Shown in pieces: positions 47,623-60,589 of a stretch of DNA of 64,000 bases. Origin of the DNA: Mariprofundus sp. (GTDB lineage: Bacteria > Pseudomonadota > Zetaproteobacteria > Mariprofundales > Mariprofundaceae). The stretch lies in contig JAJFLH010000034.1 of NCBI GenBank assembly GCA_021772775.1, forward strand, positions 62,001 to 126,000, written 5' to 3'. A model generated the notes under the pieces. That model saw nothing but the letters and a program-made list of their open reading frames with translations, searched no databases and was not told the DNA's origin. Made by a program: the position numbers and the translations under genes. Numbering within the stretch: the stretch's first letter is position 1; each line of letters opens with the position of its first letter.

Positions 47623-49320
47623 TTAGGAGTCAGCTCCGCCACGGCGCATCGTACCACCGCCTTCAGCGTCACCGCCACCGCGAGAAATATCTTCATCCAA
47701 AGAACATGGAGGAACACAGCCCAGCAGCTGATACAGTTTTTTCAAATGGCGGCGATAGAGCTGATCGAAATCACGCACTGCAGCACCAGGATTATAATCA
47801 CCGAACCACCAACACCAATCCGAACCTTCACAAATACGTAACTGCTCTTCGGCTTCAGCTTTTTGTTCCGGACTTAGCGCATCTATATGCGTGTCAAAGC
47901 TCTTCTTGGCTTCAATCAAGAGTTCCCATGCACGTGTTTTGGCTCTGTCACCAATCCATGTTGAGAGATTACCATAAACCCATGAACCTGATGTCAACTT
48001 TTGCAATTTATCGGTTGCAGGACTCTGCGCCAAATAATCACTAAATGTTGTCAGCTGATAATCTTCATGATCAATAATCGATTGATAGAGTTTGATCAAG
48101 AAAGGTAGAGCATTCTCATGGTAATGTTCCCACGCATTTTCGCCATCCATAATGATAGCAACAACGGGCGCATCCATACCCTGAGTGCGATGATGGATCC
48201 CCGCCAGCTCATGCATGAAATTATTTACCGCATCCTGAGTGCCCCAACGCGAATACTCAAAACCAATCAGATCTGAAAGACGATCATCACGGAAGAAGCA
48301 GGTGATCTCCTGATCTCCATCACCAACCAACCACGGATGGTAAAGATCACGATTACCCTGCTGTTCACGCACATTATATTTAAGCGAATGATGCAATACC
48401 GATTCACCGGTAGCACACCACTGAAAACCAGACTCTCCCAACAGAGCCAGCGTATCTTTCGACACAGCACCTTCTGCCGGCCAGCAACCTGCAGGAGCTC
48501 CACCAAAACGTTCCGCGTGATGAGAACGGGCAAGATCAATATGATCTTGTGCTCGGGCGCGACCACCCGGATAAGGTTCAGATGGAATCAACGCATCAGG
48601 CACAGTTTCAAGTGCTGTATTGAAATCCAGCATCAATGGAATAATTGGATGCGCGTAAGGGGTGGTGGTCAGTTCCACTTTGCCTGACTCAACCAAACGC
48701 CTGTGCATGGATGGAATTTCCGACAATAGCGAAGCAATCAAGGTCAGCAGATCGCGGCGATCCTGATAGGTAAAACCTGTCTCTTTCTCAATCAGACGAC
48801 GGGCAACAAAATTACTTTGGCGCACTGTTTCGCCCAGCCATGCCAAGTGATACCAGGTGACCAGATCAGAGTAGAAGCTGTCACCCAAATATTCGACCGC
48901 TTCGTTATTCTTGGCATGTTCAGCCATATTCCATAAACGCGAGAAAGCAGGATAACGATGCAGATTACGCTCGTGATTCAGTCGAAAACATGATTCCAAC
49001 AGATAAGCATGGTCTTGCTGCTGTAAATATCCTGATTTATGTGCCAGCGCAGCCAGCAGAGGGTCATTCAGATCATTTTGAGTACCATTGAGATAATCGC
49101 GCAGGTGTTCTGCATAATCTTCAATTTGGGCTACCAACGACGGCACATAGTTAATCACCGCTTTAGCCGCAGGCATCTGATCTAATATTTCAGCCATATC
49201 TGTATAATCTTTCATCGCATGTAGATAGACCCAGGGCAGGTGATATCGACCTGTATCAGCTTCGCAATAAAACGGCTGATGCATATGCCAATAAAAGATA
49301 ACGGATAATGGTTTAGTCAT
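47623..49320 (-). CDS. glycoside hydrolase family 57 protein
   Basis: A 565-residue GH57 enzyme. The family start FYWHMHQPFYC carries the metal/substrate His pair, and the catalytic nucleophile Glu is in CWPAEGAVS with the Asp acid in AIIMDGENAWEHY. GH57 covers alpha-amylase, 4-alpha-glucanotransferase and branching activities; the sequence alone does not decide. The C-terminus has a helical region with a Trp-rich WCWWFGDYN segment and ends in a Gly/Arg-rich tail. With malQ downstream and glgC upstream it belongs to glycogen metabolism. Confidence 0.9.
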   Translation of the reverse strand: MTKPLSVIFYWHMHQPFYCEADTGRYHLPWVYLHAMKDYTDMAEILDQMPAAKAVINYVPSLVAQIEDYAEHLRDYLNGTQNDLNDPLLAALAHKSGYLQQQDHAYLLESCFRLNHERNLHRYPAFSRLWNMAEHAKNNEAVEYLGDSFYSDLVTWYHLAWLGETVRQSNFVARRLIEKETGFTYQDRRDLLTLIASLLSEIPSMHRRLVESGKVELTTTPYAHPIIPLMLDFNTALETVPDALIPSEPYPGGRARAQDHIDLARSHHAERFGGAPAGCWPAEGAVSKDTLALLGESGFQWCATGESVLHHSLKYNVREQQGNRDLYHPWLVGDGDQEITCFFRDDRLSDLIGFEYSRWGTQDAVNNFMHELAGIHHRTQGMDAPVVAIIMDGENAWEHYHENALPFLIKLYQSIIDHEDYQLTTFSDYLAQSPATDKLQKLTSGSWVYGNLSTWIGDRAKTRAWELLIEAKKSFDTHIDALSPEQKAEAEEQLRICEGSDWCWWFGDYNPGAAVRDFDQLYRRHLKKLYQLLGCVPPCSLDEDISRGGGDAEGGGTMRRGGADS

Positions 49321-49364
49321 TGTGATACCTCAATATATGTAAAAACAGTAAAGGGGATAAAACT

Positions 49365-49392
49365 ATTTAGGGCTGTAAAAACAGCCCTAAAT
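49365..49392 (-). terminator. Rho-independent terminator of glgC
   Basis: A perfect 12-bp stem (ATTTAGGGCTGT/ACAGCCCTAAAT) with a 4-nt A/T loop lies about 20 bp past the glgC stop and just before the GH57 gene. On the minus strand it is followed by AGTTTTAT, a short T run, so partial readthrough is possible. Confidence 0.7.
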
Positions 49393-49412
49393 GATTGATC
49401 ATGTGAAGTAAT

Positions 49413-52434
<3,022 letters not shown>

Positions 52435-52484
52435 TAACCTGTCAAATAATCTCACAATAGATTGATTTAGAAGCGAGGCAACAC

Positions 52485-54680
52485 ATGGACAAACCTATTT
52501 TATCACCTGAAGCCTGGGCTATTATTGAAGCCCGCAGCCATGATCCATTTGCCTGGCTGGGTGTGCATGAACATGCCAATGGCGGTGTTATTGTACGTAC
52601 CCTTCAACCGCAAGCTGAGAAAATGTGGTTGATACCTAAGGGTGGCAGAGCTCAGGCTATGACACGCATAGAAGGCACGGATATTTTTGAGAAGCACTGG
52701 AAAGGTGGTAACTTTGATAAAAGCTATCGCTTCCGCATCGAAAATGCCGAAGGGCATCGCTGGGAAAAGGATGATGCCTATCGTTTTGGCCCAATCCTCG
52801 GCGAAATGGATCTCCACCTGATTGGTGAGGGTAATCACTTTGAGAAATACCGCATCATGGGCGCGCATCTGCGCCAGCATGAAGGCGTTTCAGGCATTGG
52901 TTTTTCCGTCTGGGCTCCAGCTGCATCGCGTGTATCGGTTATTGGTAACTTCAACCACTGGAATGGCTGTGAACATCAGATGCGTGTGCGCGGTTCATCC
53001 GGCATCTGGGAAATTTTCATTCCTGAACTGTGTGAAGGTGAAGTCTATAAGTTTGAGATTCGCTCCGAGCATGGCGAAGTATTTGAAAAAACTGATCCCT
53101 ACGCTCAGCAGATGGAACTGCGCCCTGCTACAGCCAGTGTGGTTCACAACAGCAAAGCCTACGAATGGGGTGATGCTGATTGGGTAGCGAACCGCGCCGT
53201 CAAACAGGCCGCAGACAAACCGATGAGCATTTATGAAGTACATCCCGGCTCATGGCGTCGCAACAGCGATGAAGATGGTGACTACCTCAGCTACCAGGAA
53301 CTGGCTCATCAGCTGGTCGAATACTGTCAATGGATGGGGTATACCCATATCGAACTGATGCCGATCACAGAGCATCCATTTGATGGCTCATGGGGTTATC
53401 AGACAGTCGGTTATTTTGCCCCGACCAGTCGCTTCGGCACACCCGATGATTTCCGTTATTTCATGGATTACTGCCATCAGAATGATATCGGTGTATTCCT
53501 TGATTGGGTACCTGCTCATTTCCCTAAAGATGCCCACGGCCTGGCGCGCTTCGATGGCACACCTCTGTATGAACATGCTGACCCGCGTCTAGGTGAACAT
53601 AAAGATTGGGGCACCTATATTTTCAACTTTGGCCGCAATGAGGTGCGTAACTTCCTGATTGCTTCAGCTCTGTTCTGGTTGGATGAATATCATATTGATG
53701 GCCTGCGTGTTGATGCAGTGGCATCGATGTTATATCTGGATTATTCGCGAGAAGCCGATGAGTGGGTACCGAACAAATATGGTGGTCGTGAAAACCTGGA
53801 AGCGGTTGAATTCCTCAAACAGTTCAACTGTCTGGTGCATGAACGCTTTCCGGGTGCAGTCACCATGGCTGAGGAATCAACCTCATGGCCAATGGTCTCA
53901 CGCCCCACTTATCTCGGAGGCTTAGGCTTCACCATGAAATGGAATATGGGTTGGATGAACGACACTCTCTCCTATTTCGAAGAAGATCCCATTCATCGTG
54001 CTTATCATCACCATGCACTCACCTTCTCTCTGGTCTATGCATTCACTGAGAACTTCATCCTTCCATTTTCGCATGATGAAGTGGTACATGGTAAAGGCTC
54101 CATGCCTGAAAAAATGCCTGGCGATGACTGGCAGAAATTTGCCAATCAACGCCTACTCTATGCCTTCATGTATGCTCATCCGGGTAAAAAACTGCAATTT
54201 AATGGTTTGGAGTTTGGTCAGTGGCCGGAATGGAATTTTGATGCATCATTAAGTTGGGATCAGTCCAACTTCATGCCGCATCGTGGCCTGCAACTGATGA
54301 TGCGTGATATGAACCATCTCTATAAAGATGAACCTGCTCTACATGAAGTCGATTTTGATCCAGCTGGTTTCCAATGGATCGACTGCAACGATGCTGAACA
54401 GTCTATTCTCAGCTTCATCCGCCGCGATAAAAATGGTAGTCCTATTGTAGTTGCATTGAATCTGACTCCTGTTCCACGTCACAATTATCGCCTTGGTGCT
54501 CCAGTGCCAGGTCGTTATCAGGAAGTATTAAATACTGATTCAGAACTCTATGGCGGCTCCAACATCGGCAATAGCGGTGGCGTTACTGCTGATAGCCAAG
54601 CCTGGATGGATCAACCTCACTCGATAAGCATCAGCCTACCGCCACTCTCCTGTGTGATTTTGCGTCCTGACGCTAAATAG
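52485..54680 (+). CDS. glgB: 1,4-alpha-glucan branching enzyme
   Basis: A GH13 branching enzyme of 731 residues. Two N-terminal beta domains come first: a GlgB N-terminal region and CBM48 (about 125-215, [27 protein letters not shown]). The catalytic barrel has the nucleophile Asp in [11 protein letters not shown], the acid/base Glu in MAEESTSWP and the third Asp in [14 protein letters not shown]. The length is like E. coli GlgB (728). A hairpin lies just downstream. It starts 50 bp after pgm. Confidence 0.96.
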   Translation: MDKPILSPEAWAIIEARSHDPFAWLGVHEHANGGVIVRTLQPQAEKMWLIPKGGRAQAMTRIEGTDIFEKHWKGGNFDKSYRFRIENAEGHRWEKDDAYRFGPILGEMDLHLIGEGNHFEKYRIMGAHLRQHEGVSGIGFSVWAPAASRVSVIGNFNHWNGCEHQMRVRGSSGIWEIFIPELCEGEVYKFEIRSEHGEVFEKTDPYAQQMELRPATASVVHNSKAYEWGDADWVANRAVKQAADKPMSIYEVHPGSWRRNSDEDGDYLSYQELAHQLVEYCQWMGYTHIELMPITEHPFDGSWGYQTVGYFAPTSRFGTPDDFRYFMDYCHQNDIGVFLDWVPAHFPKDAHGLARFDGTPLYEHADPRLGEHKDWGTYIFNFGRNEVRNFLIASALFWLDEYHIDGLRVDAVASMLYLDYSREADEWVPNKYGGRENLEAVEFLKQFNCLVHERFPGAVTMAEESTSWPMVSRPTYLGGLGFTMKWNMGWMNDTLSYFEEDPIHRAYHHHALTFSLVYAFTENFILPFSHDEVVHGKGSMPEKMPGDDWQKFANQRLLYAFMYAHPGKKLQFNGLEFGQWPEWNFDASLSWDQSNFMPHRGLQLMMRDMNHLYKDEPALHEVDFDPAGFQWIDCNDAEQSILSFIRRDKNGSPIVVALNLTPVPRHNYRLGAPVPGRYQEVLNTDSELYGGSNIGNSGGVTADSQAWMDQPHSISISLPPLSCVILRPDAK

Positions 54681-54699
54681 AGACACATCACTGACATCC

Positions 54700-54733
54700 G
54701 GTGATTGAGCCTTGTAACAAAGGTTCAATCACT
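54700..54733 (+). terminator. hairpin downstream of glgB
   Basis: GTGATTGAGCCTT pairs with AAGGTTCAATCAC over 13 bp with one G-T wobble around a 6-nt loop. There is no T run, so it may act in mRNA stability or as a weak terminator. The stretch 54735-54901 before plsC shows nothing else. Confidence 0.5.
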
Positions 54734-54901
54734 GGCTAAGTCGGTATCGAAAGCAACCATTCCATTCAATCATTCAATATAAACTTCATACAGGTGCATC
54801 AATGATGCTCCATTTTTCACGTCTGAATTCACTCCGTCAGCAAACATCAATCCGAATATCTCATGCTGTTATAACTACGAAGAATATGTAGTAATTGTAA
54901 A

Positions 54902-55555
54902 ATGAAGCGTAATAGCAATGATATCAGCATGACAACCCCAAACCAGAGTGTTGGCCCCAATATTGTCTTACGGGCGATAAACCGCATATTTTGTCGTGGC
55001 TGGCATCGTCTATCACACCACGAACATCAGCTGCCTGATGGGCCGGTCATTCTGGTTGGTAATCACCTGTGTGGATTAGATCCATTGCTAATTCAGGCAA
55101 CCGTCAATCGCCCTCTCTCTTTCCTGATGGCGCGGGAATATTATCAAAAAATGTGGTACGCACGTCGAGGCTTTGACATGGTCGGTGCAATAGCTGTTAA
55201 TCCAGGTGGTGCCAATCGGCAAGCCCTACGCCAAGCCATTGATGTGGTGCGTTCTGGCAATGCCCTCTGTCTGTTCCCGGAAGGTGCAGCCAACCCGCCT
55301 ATTCCACTACATCGTATCATGCCCGGTGCTGCCCTGATCGCGCGCGAAAGTGGTGCACCTATTATTCCATTCCGTGTATCGGGTGTATGGCCCTTTGATC
55401 ATGTGAATTTATGGCGTTCCTTTTACCGTCGCAGCAGAGCCAAAATCATCGTTGGAGAGCCCATCTATCTGGACGAAGGAATGAAGGGAAAACAGGGCCT
55501 GCGTGATGACACCCATACAATCCGACATGCCATTCTCAAACTGGGCAAAAGTTAA
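54902..55555 (+). CDS. plsC: 1-acyl-sn-glycerol-3-phosphate acyltransferase family protein
   Basis: An acyltransferase of 217 residues that would add a fatty acid to lysophosphatidic acid. The catalytic NHxxxxD motif is present as GNHLCGLDPLL near residue 55, and the LFPEGAAN substrate-binding motif near 120. The GIPxxRA-type motif is degenerate, so a related acceptor is possible. It is separate from the glycogen genes by a hairpin and 200 bp. ATGs at residues 1 and 10 are both possible starts. Confidence 0.85.
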   Translation: MKRNSNDISMTTPNQSVGPNIVLRAINRIFCRGWHRLSHHEHQLPDGPVILVGNHLCGLDPLLIQATVNRPLSFLMAREYYQKMWYARRGFDMVGAIAVNPGGANRQALRQAIDVVRSGNALCLFPEGAANPPIPLHRIMPGAALIARESGAPIIPFRVSGVWPFDHVNLWRSFYRRSRAKIIVGEPIYLDEGMKGKQGLRDDTHTIRHAILKLGKS

Positions 55556-55639
55556 TAGCTTATCCCTATTACTTAACAACGCTTTAGCCAATTGCTACTG
55601 TAGACAATGGTAAGGATAATAAGAAACCTTTCAATACAC

Positions 55640-55699
55640 TGTTTATTAAAGACTTTTTCTTAATTCTTTGTTTATTATCTATTGCGTTAGATAATAAAC
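55640..55699 (+). repeat. 60-bp repeat unit A, containing a 12-bp palindrome
   Basis: The unit begins TGTTTATTA, repeats it 29 bp later, and ends with a 12-bp arm palindrome (GTTTATTATCTA, 6-nt spacer, TAGATAATAAAC). Unit B at 55814-55873 has the same length and layout and matches at 48 of 60 positions, all arm bases identical. A single TGTTTATTA at 55714 lies between them. Confidence 0.85.
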
Positions 55700-55813
55700 T
55701 TTATCCTAACTACTGTTTATTAGTTACATCTCTACTAATGATTTATGCCTAACTTAGGAGTTGACTACACACAGCAAAGAACAAGGAAGATAACAAACTT
55801 CTTACCAACATAT

Positions 55814-55873
55814 TGTTTATTAAGAACTTTTATTTCTTCCTCTGTTTATTATCTACCACCTTAGATAATAAAC
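55814..55873 (+). repeat. 60-bp repeat unit B, partly within the end of the HATPase gene
   Basis: This copy of the unit at 55640-55699 overlaps the 3' end of the minus-strand gene 55830-56897, encoding its last residues (LLSKVVDNKQRKK). The two palindromes are 174 bp apart. Confidence 0.85.
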
Positions 55874-56897
55874 CTTGCTCATAGCTATCATCTTCACCCC
55901 CTGACAGCCGGTAGACAGTATTACGTTTACCATGAGTGTCATCAGCTACCAGCAACCCTTGTCCTACCCAGCGCTTTAATAGTTTTGATGCTTTTAATGT
56001 ATCAACACTCGCGATTGCCCGGAGTTCTCTGTTAGCTATCGATCCATTCTTCTCAATCCAATCATAAACCTGATCCCATACAGGTGGCTGCTCTTCATTA
56101 AGTAACCATACATTGATTGAATCAGCAGGCGCTAATGGCGGTGATGAGAAATAGATAGGAGGATACAGTCCTGTTGCCTTCATCGCAGCGAACATCATGC
56201 GAACCCCCTCACCAGCATCAATGTTAGGGGGATCTGGAAACTCCCTTATATTTGTCGCAATCAATTGGTTGCGCGATTTTGACCCTAAAGTCTGAATGTT
56301 TTTCGTAGTGATCCCACCAATAAACAATCCAGGGCTTCTAACCTCTATTCGATTGTCAAAAATATAGACATGAATATCCTGATTAATGTGGTAATCACGA
56401 TGGATGACGGCATTGGTGATAACTTCACGGATTACTCGTACAGGATAACGGTGAACTGTTTCAAATCCGGAACGAGCCATGGTTAATCCTGTTGCAATCT
56501 CATTCACCACATATTCATATGCATCTGCGATCTGTTGTATCAAAGGCCCGCTTATCGTTTTCGGAGTTTTAAGGAGGTTTGGTGTATCTCCATATTCAAT
56601 CGTCATCCCCGAATAATGGAAGATTCGAATGGTTGCTTTTCTTGCCAAAAGACCAGCTGGATCATCGGCAAAAAGAAGAACCGCAGCACGCAATGGACGC
56701 ACGACACCATTATCTAATTTAGCCAGTCCGATCCTGCGCATACGGTCTTCGATATCTCCTGATGAAATAGCACGTGATCTGCAATATTGCTTCCAGCTAT
56801 CTGTCTCCAATAAATCAAAGTCAACATCAACCAGTTCAGTTTCTGCGCTAATCATTCCGCGCAGATAAGATAGGTCATTGATCTCTGTAGCAGTCAT
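55830..56897 (-). CDS. HATPase_c_4-type protein, C-terminal part of a split AlbA-2/HATPase regulator
   Basis: 355 residues with the GHKL-like ATP-binding domain of the RecG-C-terminus-like family: REVITNAVIHRDYHIN (N box), IYIFDNRIEVRSPG and a later GEGVRMMF loop. A winged-helix region follows near 270-330 (ASKLLKRWVGQGLLV). Such proteins are usually one chain with an AlbA-2 domain in front, often called transcriptional regulators. Here the AlbA-2 part is upstream, in the same frame, ending in a single TAG that directly precedes this ATG. The last residues come from a repeat (55814-55873). Confidence 0.75.
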   Translation of the reverse strand: MTATEINDLSYLRGMISAETELVDVDFDLLETDSWKQYCRSRAISSGDIEDRMRRIGLAKLDNGVVRPLRAAVLLFADDPAGLLARKATIRIFHYSGMTIEYGDTPNLLKTPKTISGPLIQQIADAYEYVVNEIATGLTMARSGFETVHRYPVRVIREVITNAVIHRDYHINQDIHVYIFDNRIEVRSPGLFIGGITTKNIQTLGSKSRNQLIATNIREFPDPPNIDAGEGVRMMFAAMKATGLYPPIYFSSPPLAPADSINVWLLNEEQPPVWDQVYDWIEKNGSIANRELRAIASVDTLKASKLLKRWVGQGLLVADDTHGKRNTVYRLSGGEDDSYEQGLLSKVVDNKQRKK

Positions 56898-57314
56898 CTA
56901 TCGATTACTACGCTCCATACGCTTCCATGTTCCACTTTCAAACACTGAATGGACCTTTGTGCTTTTTGTGACTTGTACTGCAAGCAGAGTCCCTTCCTCA
57001 CCATTCGATTTTTGATACGGCAACTCTGACCACTGAATTCCTGTTATTGGAGGCATAACTTGTACATCCATTTTGCGTTTTAGTTCATCGATAGCTTCTT
57101 TATTTTCCTCGATACCAAAAAGGCGATCCCCTCCCTCTGCTTTATCATAATCTTCCATACCCAGGACAAGTATTCCGCCATCGGTATTAGCAAAAGCCGA
57201 TATGGCAATCAGTGCTTTCCGTACAACACTTGATGAAACTCGCTTTGTCTCAAATCCTATTGATTCATCCATGCCACATAGTTGTTGAACAAGTTTTTGG
57301 TTAGATTCAGGCAT
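56898..57314 (-). CDS. AlbA-2 (Schlafen-like) domain protein, N-terminal part of a split protein
   Basis: About 138 residues: ESIGFETKRV, KALIAISAFANTDGGILVLGMEDYD and a Trp-rich end (SGTWKRMERSNR). This is the AlbA-2 DNA-binding fold with the conserved E-x-K and the FANTxGGxLxxG motif. Start 57314 (MPESNQK) overlaps the 83-residue gene by 8 bp; the longer frame to 57410 adds unconserved residues. The TAG at 56898-56900 is followed at once by the ATG of the HATPase part in the same frame, so amber readthrough, reinitiation or a nonsense mutation are all possible. Confidence 0.75.
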   Translation of the reverse strand: MPESNQKLVQQLCGMDESIGFETKRVSSSVVRKALIAISAFANTDGGILVLGMEDYDKAEGGDRLFGIEENKEAIDELKRKMDVQVMPPITGIQWSELPYQKSNGEEGTLLAVQVTKSTKVHSVFESGTWKRMERSNR

Positions 57315-57555
57315 TGTTATACTCCTGATACTTAGATTTCCGGCTACGCTTGGGTACTTTGGCTGCATGCTCGACTTCAATGCTTTCAAATAAAGCCGAG
57401 ACTGGCTCATCGGTTGGATCTTGCTGGATCAGTTCGCCACGAACTCCCTTAAGCCGATCCAGTTCTTTCAAGAAAATTTTCGTCTGCTCCATAATCACAT
57501 CGGCATAAATACAAAGTGATTCGATACGCCAGCTCATTTGGTGTTGCTCAAGCAT
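57307..57555 (-). CDS. hypothetical protein (about 82 residues)
   Basis: A small soluble protein with a hydrophobic-heptad start (IESLCIYADVIMEQTKIFLKEL) and a basic tail (KVPKRSRKSKYQEY). I do not recognise it. The 8-bp overlap with the AlbA-2 gene and the 5-bp gap after the peptidase gene place it in a tight minus-strand run, so it is probably translated. The frame opens with GTG at 57558 and ATG at 57555. Confidence 0.5.
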   Translation of the reverse strand: MLEQHQMSWRIESLCIYADVIMEQTKIFLKELDRLKGVRGELIQQDPTDEPVSALFESIEVEHAAKVPKRSRKSKYQEYNNA

Positions 57556-57560
57556 CACCT

Positions 57561-58691
57561 TTACGCGATTTCTAACTTGCGTTTGTATTTGGTGAGATTA
57601 TCGCAGCCGCCATCACGGACAATGACCATATCTTCCAGACGTACACCACCTAAACCGGGGTAATAGAGACCCGGCTCAACCGTCACGACCTGATTGGCTT
57701 TGAGAATATTGCTGCGTACGGAGATGCTTGGCGCTTCATGTATCTGCAGGCCGACACCGTGACCAGTGCCGTGAAAAAAACCGGTCTGCTTGCCACGTAT
57801 CATTTTTGTCGGGTACCCCTGCTTGTCAAAATGATCGGTAATACTCTGATGAATCACAATACCATCGACACCTGCTGCCACCATCGAGAGACCGATATCC
57901 TGACCTTCTCGCACCGTCTGATAGAGGCGCTTCACCTCAGGAGTGGCTTTACCTTTCACATAGGTTCGTGTCATATCGCCCCAATAACCGGTAGACAATA
58001 CCCTAGGGAATATATCGATGATGATGGGTTGATGGGCACGAATAAAACCCTCTCCAATATTGTGTGGATCAGCACCCTCTTTGCCACACGCCACAATCGT
58101 GTGAGCTGGCATCGCCCCACGGCCAATCAAAAAAGTTTCAATAACCCGCCGTACATCGGCTGACTTTACTTTTTTACCCGACTCAGGATCGCGTAAAATA
58201 CCATCATCACCAATGCCACATGCAGCCAGATATGCTTCTCCCTGCTGCATCGATTGGCGCGTTAAACGCTCAGATTGAGCCAAACAGCGAAGTTCATACT
58301 CTGATTTCACTGCCCTGTCTGGGAAAAAAGCGCCTTCGGTCGCATTTACTTCAAAACCCCAGCTTCGCAGTTGTTCGGCATAAGACAGAGGAAAATCACC
58401 CGGCACCATGAGTTGATCAATATTACGATCTTTCAAAAAACTCGCCGCAATACCAGCCAAACCACGATAAGAGTGCGATTCAGCTAACACACGCCATGAT
58501 GTATCCAGATGCGATTCATCGAATTTCGAACCTTTTTCAGCTCGCCCCACCTCAAGCGGTGAAAACAGGCCATGCCAGCGCCCTTCAATCTCTATGGCTA
58601 TAAAAGCATCGGGTACAAACATCCCACTGGCATAGAGCATATCGGCATTGTGTTCTGAATCGGCAATAATAAGTCGTGCTACTTGTTTCAT
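57561..58691 (-). CDS. M24 family metallopeptidase, Xaa-Pro peptidase type
   Basis: A 376-residue creatinase-fold peptidase that likely cuts an N-terminal residue before proline. The five metal ligands are visible: Asp in IIDIFPR, Asp in WGDMTRT, His in GTGHGVGLQIHE, Glu in TVEPGLY and Glu in RLEDMV. The N-terminal half (about 1-130) is the usual non-catalytic creatinase-N domain. Its start overlaps the stop of the YihY gene by one base (TAATG), so the two are coupled. Confidence 0.88.
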   Translation of the reverse strand: MKQVARLIIADSEHNADMLYASGMFVPDAFIAIEIEGRWHGLFSPLEVGRAEKGSKFDESHLDTSWRVLAESHSYRGLAGIAASFLKDRNIDQLMVPGDFPLSYAEQLRSWGFEVNATEGAFFPDRAVKSEYELRCLAQSERLTRQSMQQGEAYLAACGIGDDGILRDPESGKKVKSADVRRVIETFLIGRGAMPAHTIVACGKEGADPHNIGEGFIRAHQPIIIDIFPRVLSTGYWGDMTRTYVKGKATPEVKRLYQTVREGQDIGLSMVAAGVDGIVIHQSITDHFDKQGYPTKMIRGKQTGFFHGTGHGVGLQIHEAPSISVRSNILKANQVVTVEPGLYYPGLGGVRLEDMVIVRDGGCDNLTKYKRKLEIA

Positions 58692-60067
58692 TATGAGTCG
58701 TATCCTTTTAACACTTCATCGAGTGCATCATCTTTTTCTTCCTGACGCTGCATAAACTCACGCATATTCATGCGGCTCAACACATCAGTCCGCTCCCGCT
58801 CAATACGGAAGTAGATACCTGCCAACTGCCTGCCCAAAGAGCTCTCCTGCCAACTATCCGGCACATCCATAGCTATATCATTCAGATTCTGGAAAATATC
58901 ATCCAAATTCATCTTATCGACATCAAAACCGGGTAACCAGCCAGCCTCTTCTCGATGTGAGACGGTAGAACGCAACAAACCATCCTCACACAAACGATCC
59001 AGCCACTCCTGCAAAATATTATTAGGAACATCTGTCTCTTCAATCAGTTCATTCAGTTTCAGCGTATTGCCGGCATGCTGTGCTTGCACAGCTCTCAATA
59101 ACACCAAATGTGAAAAAAACTGTCGAACTCCAGGCTTTTGAAAACTGCTATTCTGCCTGTGGGACTGCTCCGGATGCTGCAAACAGAATGCAATTTCAGA
59201 GCCCAGTAACACAATCACCCAAGCCAGATAGATCCACAGCAAGAAGATAGGCAATGTAGAAAGTGCACCATAAAGGCGTTCATAATCGGCAATCTCGGTC
59301 ACATAAAAGGCGAAGCCAATTTTCGTCCATTCAAACAGAGCGCCGGCAATCAAACCTCCAACTGCAGCATAACGAAACGGTACCGTTGTATTGGGTAAAA
59401 CATAATAGAGACAAGCCATTGCCATTGATGACATCAGCCATGGCACCAAAAAAGGAGCTTCGGAGATATAAGATGCACCTTCCGCCACCTCTTTGAGCAC
59501 GGGAAGTGCTGTGAAATAAGATGTGATACTAATCGACGCACCAATCAATATAGGGGTTAGCGTTAACGTCGCCCAAAAAACAATAAATTTCGACAACCAG
59601 GCACGTGCTCGCGTGATGCGCCAAATATCATTAAATGCCTCTTCAACGGTATTCAATAGCGCAGTGGCAACAAACAACAGACCTATAATACCAAACACGG
59701 AAAGTGTGGTGGTCTCCTCAGCCACAGTACCCAAATAATCCTGCACAACTTGCTGGCTTGTGGGTAACATATATTCTAACAAAGCATTGCTGACGCTACC
59801 TGCCATATCTTCAAACGCCTGAAAACTGGTGAATACTGAAAAACCAAGCACTACCATCGGTACAATCGCCAACAACGAAGCATAAGCCAAGGCCGATGCA
59901 CGTTGAATACATTGATCCGCAATAAAACGAAAGATGACCCGAACAAAGAAACGAAGCAGGTGTACGGTATGTCGATAGAGTGCAGGAAGGCTGGCAATAT
60001 CGGCTACATCCATAGCCAATATCTGGCTAAACTTAAATGTCGCTGAGGATTTGGGGGACTTATCCAT
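58691..60067 (-). CDS. YihY/BrkB family inner-membrane protein
   Basis: 458 residues. Six membrane helices occupy roughly 40-310, including ASALAYASLLAIVPMV and the Glu-Ala-Phe-Asn (EEAFNDIW) motif of the family. After these comes a long cytoplasmic tail of about 145 residues with a winged-helix-like stretch (LLRAVQAQHAGN...LCEDGLLR). E. coli YihY is a putative virulence/transport-linked protein; the earlier RNase BN label is outdated. The family is named from homology only. Confidence 0.88.
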   Translation of the reverse strand: MDKSPKSSATFKFSQILAMDVADIASLPALYRHTVHLLRFFVRVIFRFIADQCIQRASALAYASLLAIVPMVVLGFSVFTSFQAFEDMAGSVSNALLEYMLPTSQQVVQDYLGTVAEETTTLSVFGIIGLLFVATALLNTVEEAFNDIWRITRARAWLSKFIVFWATLTLTPILIGASISITSYFTALPVLKEVAEGASYISEAPFLVPWLMSSMAMACLYYVLPNTTVPFRYAAVGGLIAGALFEWTKIGFAFYVTEIADYERLYGALSTLPIFLLWIYLAWVIVLLGSEIAFCLQHPEQSHRQNSSFQKPGVRQFFSHLVLLRAVQAQHAGNTLKLNELIEETDVPNNILQEWLDRLCEDGLLRSTVSHREEAGWLPGFDVDKMNLDDIFQNLNDIAMDVPDSWQESSLGRQLAGIYFRIERERTDVLSRMNMREFMQRQEEKDDALDEVLKGYDS

Positions 60068-60168
60068 GACTACAGCTTAACGGGCACCGTTGGTCTGTAA
60101 AGCACAGTCAAAAAAGTGATGCAAAGTAAAACAAAGCACCTACACGAAGTGGTAAAAATAAAACCTTC

Positions 60169-60321
60169 ATGTTGCAAAAGCGCTTCATAATAAAACAGCT
60201 AAAAGTATTAAATCGCCCTCACCTTGAATTATTCTTGAAGGAGTGTGAGTGGAGGTTTAATCTGGCTTCATCAAAAGAACAGCTTGTTGACCTAAAAAAG
60301 CTGCTCAAAGAATTTTATTAG
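60169..60321 (+). pseudogene. C-terminal remnant of an IS1595-type (ISXO2-like) transposase
   Basis: The frame ends ...LFLKECEWRFNLASSKEQ...LKEFY and stop. The HLxLFLKECEWRFN segment is typical of the end of ISXO2/IS1595 transposases. The rest of the gene is absent upstream. A sequence just after the stop (GGTGTCAGCCCC, 60321-60332) may be the old element end. The other half of the IS is not found nearby. Confidence 0.7.
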
Positions 60322-60482
60322 GTGTCAGCCCCTTTATTTTTACTCTCATCTTCAGTGGGGGAAGAACAGAATAACCGTGCCATTGCTCTAAGGTTTTCAC
60401 CTCACTCCCTCTATAGCCTCATCAATACGTTCAATTGTCAACTCTAAGGAGACGCTGAGTTTTCAAAGCCCCCTTATAAAGC

Positions 60483-60498
60483 TGGCACTTAATTTGCT
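60483..60498 (+). promoter_or_regulatory. sigma-54 (RpoN) promoter
   Basis: TGGCAC (60483-60488), 5 bp, then TTGCT (60494-60498) match the -24/-12 consensus TGGCAC-N5-TTGCW exactly, with GG and GC ten bases apart. Transcription would start near 60509 and reach the hemerythrin gene at 60590. It implies control by an enhancer-binding protein, not identified here. Confidence 0.75.
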
Positions 60499-60589
60499 CT
60501 TAATAATCAATGTAGTGCTTTTGCTAACCGCAAGCACTCAGCCATCACTGGCAATGCTCAATACAAAAGCAATCAACAGGCAGGTTAAT

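Noticed and set aside
60494-60589. Signal-peptide-like extension of the hemerythrin from a TTG start
   Set aside because: The TTG is part of the sigma-54 -12 element, upstream of the expected transcription start, so it would not be translated.
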